The notes beneath the pieces were generated by a model. The model made no database searches, was not told where the DNA came from, and worked only from the letters and a program-made list of their open reading frames with translations. From Halobellus sp. LT62 (GTDB lineage: Archaea > Halobacteriota > Halobacteria > Halobacteriales > Haloferacaceae), in assembly GCF_037031285.1 (NCBI RefSeq), contig NZ_JAYEZO010000001.1:682001-746000 (forward strand): 64,000 bases of DNA, in the 5' to 3' direction. Below are positions 57,831 through 64,000 of this stretch, piece after piece. The number at the start of each line of letters is the position of its first letter. Positions within the stretch are counted from its first letter, which is position 1. The position numbers and the translations under genes are program-made.

Positions 57831-60101
57831 ATGGCTGTAGCTTGGCTGGACGACGTACGGTCCGCCGACATCGATCGGGTCGGTGGCAAGGCGGCTTCAC
57901 TGGGCGAACTCACAGGTGCAGGGCTACCCGTGCCGTCGGGATTCGTCGTGACTGCCGGAACCTACCGCGAGTTCATCGAAAACGCGGGTATTGACGAGGA
58001 GCTGTTCTCGGCTGTCGACGTCGACCACGAGGACACCACGGCGCTCCGCGAGGCGCACGAGCGCGCTCACGAACTCATTATGGAGACGCCGGTGCCCGAC
58101 GAAGTCAGAGACGAGATCCTCTCGGCGTACGGGAGCCTCGGCGACGGCGAGCGCTTCGTCGCGGTCCGGTCCTCCGCAACCGCCGAAGACCTCCCGGACG
58201 CCTCCTTCGCGGGCCAACAGGAGACGTTCTTAAATATCCAAGAGGGCGCGCTCGTCGAGCGCGTCAAGGAGTGCTGGGCGTCGCTGTTCTCCCAGCGCGC
58301 GATCTACTACCGGAACCGTCAGGGGTTCCCCCACGACGAGGTCGACATCGCGGTCGTCGTACAGGAGATGGTCGACGCCGAGAAGTCGGGCGTCCTCTTC
58401 ACCTCTCACCCGTCGACGGGCGAGCCGCAGATCATCATCGAGGCCGCGTGGGGCCTCGGCGAGGCGGTCGTCTCCGGTTCGGTCTCCCCCGATAACTACG
58501 TCGTCGACAGAGAGAGCGCCGAGGTGCAAACGGCCACCGTCGCCGACAAGAAGATGATGATGATCAAAGACGAGGCGACGGGCGAGACCGTCGAGCGCGA
58601 GGTTCCTGACGAGAAACGGAGCGCTCGGGTGCTTTCCGACGAGGAGATCGGAGAGCTGGTTGAGATCGGTCGGCGCGTCGAGGAACACTACGGGACGCCG
58701 CAGGACGTCGAATGGGCGATTTACGACGGCGATGTGTATATGCTCCAGTCGCGTCCCATCACGACCATCGACGACGAGGAGGCCGAAGAAACCGCCGAGG
58801 CCGCGACCAACGGCGGTGACTCCGACAGCGGCGACGTGCTCCTCCGGGGGCTCGGCTCCAGCCCCGGGATCGCCTCCGGCAAGGCGCGCATCGTCACGAA
58901 GCTCGACCACCTCGATCAAGTCGGCGACGGCGACATCATCGTGACCGAGATGACGATGCCGGATATGGTCCCGGCGATGAAGCGCGCCGCGGGGATCGTC
59001 ACCGACGAGGGCGGGATGACCTCCCACGCCGCGATCGTCTCCCGCGAACTGGGCGTCCCGGCGGTCGTCGGCGTCGGGTCGGCGACCCGCGAACTCGAAG
59101 ACGGCCAACCGATCACCATCGACGGCGACAAGGGAACGATTCGCGAGGGTGTCGAACCCGAAGACGAACAGCACGAACCGATCGAGGAGGCGCGCCCGAA
59201 GACGCCGGTCAAACCGATGACCGCGACCGAAGTGAAAGTCAACGTTTCGATTCCCGAAGCGGCCGAGCGAGCCGCCGCGACCGGCGCGGACGGCGTCGGG
59301 CTCCTCAGGACCGAGCACATGGTCCTCTCGCTCGGCAAGACGCCGACGAAGTACATCGCCGACAACGGCGAGCGCGCGTACGTAGACGAGCTCGTCGACG
59401 GCATCCGAACCGCGGCCGAGGAGTTCTATCCTCGTCCGGTCCGCGTGCGGACGCTCGACGCGCCGACCGACGAGTTCCGGCAGCTCGAAGGCGGCGAGGA
59501 CGAACCGCGCGAGCACAACCCGATGCTCGGCTACCGCGGGATCCGCCGCTCGCTCGACAACCCGGGGCTGTTCAAACACGAACTGGAGGCGTTCCGCCGT
59601 CTCTTCGATATGGGCTACGACAACGTCGAGATTATGTTTCCCCTCGTCAACGACGCCGAGGACGTCTCGCGCGCCCGAGAGCTGATGAAACAGGCGGGAG
59701 TCGACCCCGAGAAGCGTCAGTGGGGCGTGATGATCGAGACGCCCGCGGCCGCGCTCGAAGTCGAGTCGATGGCCGCAGAAGAGATCGACTTCGTCTCCTT
59801 CGGGACGAACGACCTCACGCAGTACACGCTCGCCGTCGACCGGAACAACGGGCGCGTCGCCGACAAGTTCGACGAACTGCACCCGGCCGTCCTGAAGCTG
59901 CTCGGAGATACGATCGAGACGTGTCGTGAACTCGACGTGAAAACGAGCATCTGCGGCCAAGCGGCGTCGAAGCCGCGGATGGTCCAGTTCCTCGTCGAGC
60001 GGGGCATCTCGTCGGTGTCGGCGAACATCGACGCCGTTCGCGACGTCCAACACGAGGCCAAGCGGGTCGAACAGCGGCTCCTCCTCGACTCGGTCCGCTG
60101 A
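57831..60101 (+). CDS. ppsA: Phosphoenolpyruvate synthase
   Basis: A 756-residue enzyme converting pyruvate plus ATP to PEP, AMP and phosphate for gluconeogenesis. The N-terminal ATP-grasp/pyruvate-binding part (about 1-320) begins RVGGKAASLGEL and includes VRSSATAEDLPDASFAGQQ. The phosphohistidine domain has GGMTSHAAIVSREL. The C-terminal PEP/pyruvate barrel has VGLLRTEHM, SFGTNDLTQYTLAVDR and the catalytic Cys in TSICGQAAS. The ATG at 57831 fits the TATA box, and a TrmB site upstream predicts activation when sugar is scarce. Confidence 0.97.
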   Translation: MAVAWLDDVRSADIDRVGGKAASLGELTGAGLPVPSGFVVTAGTYREFIENAGIDEELFSAVDVDHEDTTALREAHERAHELIMETPVPDEVRDEILSAYGSLGDGERFVAVRSSATAEDLPDASFAGQQETFLNIQEGALVERVKECWASLFSQRAIYYRNRQGFPHDEVDIAVVVQEMVDAEKSGVLFTSHPSTGEPQIIIEAAWGLGEAVVSGSVSPDNYVVDRESAEVQTATVADKKMMMIKDEATGETVEREVPDEKRSARVLSDEEIGELVEIGRRVEEHYGTPQDVEWAIYDGDVYMLQSRPITTIDDEEAEETAEAATNGGDSDSGDVLLRGLGSSPGIASGKARIVTKLDHLDQVGDGDIIVTEMTMPDMVPAMKRAAGIVTDEGGMTSHAAIVSRELGVPAVVGVGSATRELEDGQPITIDGDKGTIREGVEPEDEQHEPIEEARPKTPVKPMTATEVKVNVSIPEAAERAAATGADGVGLLRTEHMVLSLGKTPTKYIADNGERAYVDELVDGIRTAAEEFYPRPVRVRTLDAPTDEFRQLEGGEDEPREHNPMLGYRGIRRSLDNPGLFKHELEAFRRLFDMGYDNVEIMFPLVNDAEDVSRARELMKQAGVDPEKRQWGVMIETPAAALEVESMAAEEIDFVSFGTNDLTQYTLAVDRNNGRVADKFDELHPAVLKLLGDTIETCRELDVKTSICGQAASKPRMVQFLVERGISSVSANIDAVRDVQHEAKRVEQRLLLDSVR

Positions 60102-60256
60102 ACAGGCGGCTGACCGCAGTGGATGACCCGTCCCCAGCCGCGGACGACTCGTCCGTTTTGGGCGGGCTACCTTCGCACCCGCCCGTGCCGTAATCGACGA
60201 TGCGCGATCGAGAACAGGCGACGCGACCACGAAGAGACTGCACGACCGAGAACAGA

Positions 60257-61411
60257 ATGACTAAACGCGACCGGACCCTAACCGACGCTATGCAGCGGGC
60301 GGCCCCGCAGACGTTCGAGCGCGTTCTCTCCTCGATGTGCACGGAGCCACATCCGGACGCCCGCGAAGCCGCAGCGCGGTTTCTCGCGACGAATCCCGGC
60401 GATCCGGCGACGTACGCCGAGATCAGCGAACTCGAAGCTCGCGCCGTCGCCGGGCTCGGCCGGCTCGCCGGGTTCGACGTGCCAGAACCGGGCAGTGTGA
60501 CGGTCGATACGGGGTCCGGTATCCGGACGACGGCCACGCCGGACGCCCCGAACGGCTACATCACAAGCGGCGGGACGGAGGCGAACATCCAAGCGGTCCG
60601 CTCGGCGCGAAACCGCAGCGACGCCGCCGACCCGAACGTCGTCGCCCCCGAGAGCGTTCACTTTTCAATCACCAAGGCCGCCGACGTTCTCGGCGTGGAG
60701 CTGCGGACCGTCCCGACCGACGAGGACCACCGCGTGGACGTCGACGCCGTGTCGGCCGCGATCGACTCCGAGACCGTCCTCGTCGTCGGCGTCGCCGGCA
60801 CGACCGAGTACGGTCGGGTCGATCCCATCCCGGCACTCGTCGATCTCGCGCACGACGCCGGCGCGTACTGTCACGTCGACGCCGCGTGGGGAGGCTTTCT
60901 CCTCCCGTTCACCGACCACGAGTGGAACTTCGCCCACGCGCCGATCGACTCGCTGACGATCGACCCCCACAAATGCGGGCGGGCGGTGATCCCCGCCGGC
61001 GGGCTGCTCTTCCGCGACGCCGCGGGGATGGACGCGCTCGCGGTCGATACGCCGTATCTCGAATCCACCTCACAAGCGTCGCTGACGGGGACCAGAAGCG
61101 GCGCGGGCGTCGCGAGCGCCGTCGCCGCGATGGACGCGCTGTGGCCCGACGGCTACCGCCGCGAGTACGAGCGCGCAGATCGGCTCGCTCGGTGGTTCGC
61201 CGCGAAACTCCGTGAGCGGAGCGTGGACGTCGCCGACGTCGAACTCCCGATCGTCGTCGGCGACCTCGACGGACAGACCTTCCACGCGCTCCGGGATCGC
61301 GGCTGGCGGCTCTCGCGCACGGGCGACGGGCTCGTTCGGGTCGTCGTGATGCCGCACGTGACGCGGGAGATGCTTCGGGCGTTCCTCGGCGATCTCGACG
61401 CGGTTCGGTAG
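60257..61411 (+). CDS. mfnA: MfnA-type pyridoxal-dependent decarboxylase
   Basis: A 384-residue group II PLP decarboxylase. Visible are [31 protein letters not shown] (cofactor Asp) and the Schiff-base lysine in [13 protein letters not shown]. The archaeal family is called L-tyrosine decarboxylase MfnA in methanogens. In haloarchaea, which lack methanofuran, it more likely acts as L-aspartate decarboxylase making beta-alanine for coenzyme A; that is inference. The ATG at 60257 begins [11 protein letters not shown], and in-frame sequence upstream is not family-like. Confidence 0.92.
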   Translation: MTKRDRTLTDAMQRAAPQTFERVLSSMCTEPHPDAREAAARFLATNPGDPATYAEISELEARAVAGLGRLAGFDVPEPGSVTVDTGSGIRTTATPDAPNGYITSGGTEANIQAVRSARNRSDAADPNVVAPESVHFSITKAADVLGVELRTVPTDEDHRVDVDAVSAAIDSETVLVVGVAGTTEYGRVDPIPALVDLAHDAGAYCHVDAAWGGFLLPFTDHEWNFAHAPIDSLTIDPHKCGRAVIPAGGLLFRDAAGMDALAVDTPYLESTSQASLTGTRSGAGVASAVAAMDALWPDGYRREYERADRLARWFAAKLRERSVDVADVELPIVVGDLDGQTFHALRDRGWRLSRTGDGLVRVVVMPHVTREMLRAFLGDLDAVR

Positions 61412-61546
61412 CAGTTCCGACCGGAATGCCCGATCCGCTCGGGACACTGGGTCAACGCGGGGCGCTCTCGATCGGTGCGCTCGCCGCCCCGTCGACGGCG
61501 ACTCCGAATCAGCGGGATTTTGGTGCCGCCGCTACGAGTGTGCCCT

Positions 61547-63670
61547 ATGAGTCACGAGGAGTTCCCCACCGGGGACCCGGCGGTGGTGACCTGTGGGCTG
61601 CCGTACGCCAACGGCGACCTGCACATCGGCCACCTCCGGACGTACGTCGGCGGCGACATCTACAGCCGCGCGCTGAAACGACTCGGCCAGGAGACCGCGT
61701 TCGTCTCCGGGTCGGACATGCACGGCACGCCGGTCGCCGTCAACGCGGCCGAGGAGGGCGTCACGCCCGAGGAGTTCGCGCTCCGACACCACGAACAGTA
61801 CGAGCAGACGTTCCCGAAGTTCGACGTCGAGTTCGACAACTACGGGCACACCCACGACGCGACGAACCTCGAGACGACCCAAGAGATGGTCCGCGCGCTG
61901 GAGGAGGCGGGATACGTCTACGAGAAGGAAATTCCCGTCGCCTACGACCCCGACGCCGACCAGTGGCTCCCGGATCGATTCGTCGAGGGGGCCTGCCCGT
62001 ACTGCGGCGAGCACGCCCGCGGCGACGAGTGCGACGAGGGCTGCGGCCGGCACCTCGAACCCGGCGAGATCGAAGACCCCGTCTCGACGATCACCGGTAA
62101 CCCCGCGGAGTACCGAAACAGAGAGCACAAGTTCTTCGCCGTCTCCGACCTGCAGGAGTACCTCGGCGAGTTCATCGATCGCCTCGAAGGGACGTCGAAC
62201 GCGCAGAACCAGCCCCGCGAGTGGATCGAGGGCGAACTGCAGGACTGGTGTATCACCCGCGATATGGACTGGGGCGTCGACTACCCCGGGGAGGAGGACC
62301 TCGTCCTCTACGTCTGGGTCGACGCGCCGATCGAGTACATCTCCTCGACGAAGCAGTACACCGAACGCGTCGGGAGGGACGTCTTCGACTGGGCGGAGGC
62401 GTGGGGTGCGGGAGGCGAAGAGGGCGGCGAGATCGTCCACATCATCGGCCGCGACATCATCCAGCACCACACCGTCTTCTGGCCCGCGATGCTCCGTGCT
62501 GCGGGCTACGCCGAACCGCGGGCCGTGATGGCCTCCGGCTTCATCACGCTCGAAGGCAAGGGCTTTTCGACCTCGCGGGACCGCGCGGTCTGGGCCGACG
62601 AGTACCTCGACGAGGGCTTCCGGCCCGACCTGCTGCGCTACTACCTCGCGACCAACGGCGGCTTCCAGCAGGACGTCGACTTCTCGTGGGGGCGCTTCCG
62701 CGAGCGCGTGAACAACGAACTTGTCGGCACCGTCGGGAACTTCGTCTACCGCTCGCTGCTGTTCGCCGCCCGCGAGTTCGGCGGCGCACCGGACGTGGAC
62801 GTCTCCGACGACGTCGAAGCGCGCATCGAGCGCGCCATCGAGGAGTTCGAAGCCGGCGTCAACGAGTACTCGGTGCGCGAAATCGGCGAGAGCGCGGTCA
62901 GGCTCGCGCAGTTCGGCAACGAGTACATCCAGCGTAACGAGCCGTGGAAGCTCGACGACGACGACCCCGAGAAGGCGCAGGTCATCCGCGACTGCGTCCA
63001 GATCGCGAAGGCCGTCGCCGTGCTCTTCGAACCGATCACGCCCGAGGCCGCGGAGAACATCTGGGGCGATCTCAACGAGGACGGCGACGTCCACGCGGTC
63101 GGTGTCGACGCCGCGCTCGACGTCACGACGCGGGAGTTCGAGGAGCCGACCGAACTGTTCGAGAAGATCCCCGAAGCGCGCGTCGAGGAGCTCAACGAGA
63201 AGCTCGAAGCGCGCGTCGCCGAGGCCAGCGACGATGAGGACGCCGACGCGTCGGCTGCGGCAGACGACACGGCCGCCGATGCGGGTGAAGCGGCCGCCGA
63301 CACCGGCGGCAGCGTCGACGCCGCGGCGGCGGACCTCGAACCCATCGCCGACGAGCGCATCGGCTTCGAGGACTTCCAAGAACTCGACATCCGCGTCGGC
63401 GAGATCCTCGCCGCCGAAGGGATCGAGGGCGCGGACAAACTCGCGAAGCTGACCGTCGATATCGGCGTCGAAGAGCGCCAGATCGTCGCCGGGATCAAAC
63501 AACTGCACGACCTCGACTCGCTTCCGGGAACCAAGATCGTCGTGGTCGCGAACCTCGAAAAGGCCGAACTGTTCGGCGTCGAGTCGAACGGGATGTTACT
63601 CGCGGCGGGCGAGCAGGCGGACCTGCTGACGACGCACGGCGACGCTGAGCCGGGCACGAAGGTCCAATAG
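61547..63670 (+). CDS. metG: Methionyl-tRNA synthetase
   Basis: A 707-residue class I synthetase. It has the HIGH motif in GDLHIGHLRTYVGGD, a CP domain with zinc cysteines (CPYCGEH, CDEGC), the KMSKS-equivalent GKGFSTSRD and an alpha-helical anticodon domain. An Ala/Asp-rich acidic linker (about 555-605) joins a C-terminal tRNA-binding OB domain (about 615-707: FQELDIRVGEILAAEG, VVVANLEKAELFGVESNGM). This fusion is usual in haloarchaea. The ATG at 61547 gives MSHEEFPTGDPAVVTCG, the natural start. Confidence 0.96.
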   Translation: MSHEEFPTGDPAVVTCGLPYANGDLHIGHLRTYVGGDIYSRALKRLGQETAFVSGSDMHGTPVAVNAAEEGVTPEEFALRHHEQYEQTFPKFDVEFDNYGHTHDATNLETTQEMVRALEEAGYVYEKEIPVAYDPDADQWLPDRFVEGACPYCGEHARGDECDEGCGRHLEPGEIEDPVSTITGNPAEYRNREHKFFAVSDLQEYLGEFIDRLEGTSNAQNQPREWIEGELQDWCITRDMDWGVDYPGEEDLVLYVWVDAPIEYISSTKQYTERVGRDVFDWAEAWGAGGEEGGEIVHIIGRDIIQHHTVFWPAMLRAAGYAEPRAVMASGFITLEGKGFSTSRDRAVWADEYLDEGFRPDLLRYYLATNGGFQQDVDFSWGRFRERVNNELVGTVGNFVYRSLLFAAREFGGAPDVDVSDDVEARIERAIEEFEAGVNEYSVREIGESAVRLAQFGNEYIQRNEPWKLDDDDPEKAQVIRDCVQIAKAVAVLFEPITPEAAENIWGDLNEDGDVHAVGVDAALDVTTREFEEPTELFEKIPEARVEELNEKLEARVAEASDDEDADASAAADDTAADAGEAAADTGGSVDAAAADLEPIADERIGFEDFQELDIRVGEILAAEGIEGADKLAKLTVDIGVEERQIVAGIKQLHDLDSLPGTKIVVVANLEKAELFGVESNGMLLAAGEQADLLTTHGDAEPGTKVQ

Positions 63671-63702
63671 GGGCTACCGGCACGACCGGTACGACCACAA
63701 CG

Positions 63703-63713
63703 CTTTTTGTATC
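63703..63713 (+). promoter_or_regulatory. TATA box of the right-edge gene
   Basis: CTTTTTGTATC is centred about 27 bases before the ATG at 63734. The T-run also follows metG by about 35 bases and could end that transcript. Confidence 0.6.
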
Positions 63714-63733
63714 AGACAAGAGAGTTGTTCCGA

Positions 63734-64000
63734 ATGTACTTCGGCCTCACGAGTGCCGACGTGGCACTCACACGTGGTCCGCCGATTCGGCTCTCACCAC
63801 GTCTCGCAGTGGCAAATTTCCGGTTTATCTCGAACGTTCCCAAGGGCATCCGTGACGGCGTCCGCCGCGTCGCCGTCCACGATCAGGGAGACGGGTCGTT
63901 CGAGCTTCGGTTCACCGGTCGGACGGACGGCGCGTACGTCGTAGACCGCGGCGTTCTCGCGGACGTCGTCCGCTCACTGGAGGACGAAGACGAGTACGGA
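63734..64000 (+). CDS. Hypothetical protein, 3' end cut by window edge
   Basis: An open frame of 89 codons continues past the window. It starts MYFGLTSADVALTRG and continues with ISNVPKGIRDGVRRVAVHD and GSFELRFTGRTDGAYVV, ending here with acidic EDEDEY. Composition is normal for the host and a TATA-like box sits 27 bases upstream. No family is recognised; the visible part looks like a small beta-rich soluble domain. Same strand as metG, 63 bases after it. Confidence 0.7.
   Translation, partial: MYFGLTSADVALTRGPPIRLSPRLAVANFRFISNVPKGIRDGVRRVAVHDQGDGSFELRFTGRTDGAYVVDRGVLADVVRSLEDEDEYG

Noticed and set aside
58230-60230. 666-codon open frame antisense to ppsA
   Set aside because: Antisense shadow of a highly biased gene; no family motif, while ppsA on the plus strand is complete.
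61532-63508. 658-codon open frame antisense to metG
   Set aside because: Antisense shadow; metG motifs are intact on the plus strand.

Overview
The window is a chromosomal segment of a halophilic archaeon (class Halobacteria). The evidence is high GC with strong third-position bias, very acidic proteins (Asp/Glu-rich linkers), TATA-like boxes about 27-30 bases upstream of start codons with almost no leader, and a diagnostic archaeal gene set: TFB, proteasome alpha, RNase P Rpp14/Rpp30-type subunits, SRP19, Gar1, glycerol-1-phosphate dehydrogenase, an archaeosortase (PGF-CTERM) substrate, halocyanin and NreA. The genus cannot be fixed from the sequence alone. No rRNA, tRNA, CRISPR array, replication origin or intact insertion sequence was found.

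Layout. 0-6 kb: an edge-cut DMT permease, a mini membrane protein, thrS, a lipoprotein, endonuclease V and a zinc-finger rhomboid protease. 6-12 kb: ppa diverging from a PadR-type regulator (RosR-like), the rnhA pair, a TFB whose zinc ribbon has no cysteines, nreA and a TRAM protein. 11.8-16.4 kb: a radical SAM/HhH protein and the RNase P-methyltransferase-proteasome operon (rnp3, methyltransferase, rnp2, psmA). 16.6-23.2 kb: a PGF-CTERM protein and a six-gene lysine operon (dapA-dapB-dapD-lysA-dapF-dapE). 23.5-29.4 kb: NYN nuclease, PUA protein, presenilin-type protease, D-2-hydroxyacid dehydrogenase, srp19-gar1, Xaa-Pro peptidase. 29.7-40 kb: tyrA with an Rsm22-like methyltransferase, surE, a second methyltransferase, a HEAT protein, a secreted phospholipase-D-like protein, a RecJ-like DHH nuclease, and JAMM protease with ribL. 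40-49 kb: a respiratory oxidase region (coxB, a fused half-CtaA/CtaB heme enzyme, small membrane proteins, halocyanin, CopD-like, DUF420), interrupted by a less GC-rich HTH/membrane pair and a glycosyltransferase. 49-57 kb: egsA, a LysE exporter, a DtxR-type regulator with a GDT1-type cation transporter, a threonine-synthase-like protein without its catalytic lysine, a flavin amine-oxidase-like protein, a phosphoesterase and a wHTH regulator. 57-64 kb: a J-domain membrane protein, ppsA, mfnA, metG and a gene cut by the right edge.

Regulation readable from the DNA. ppsA carries a perfect match to the haloarchaeal TrmB site (TACT-N7-GAGTA) upstream of its TATA box, tying it to sugar-responsive gluconeogenesis. 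The DtxR-type regulator has a TTTAGA-N4-TCTAAA palindrome overlapping its own TATA box, suggesting metal-dependent autoregulation of the regulator/transporter operon. The ppa/rosR divergent region holds two palindromes that could be operators.

I did not find a clearly new multi-gene defence or mobile system. The most unusual items are the lysine-less threonine-synthase paralogue, the cysteine-less TFB, the metal-homeostasis operon with an asymmetric transporter, and several short tandem duplications at or just after stop codons.
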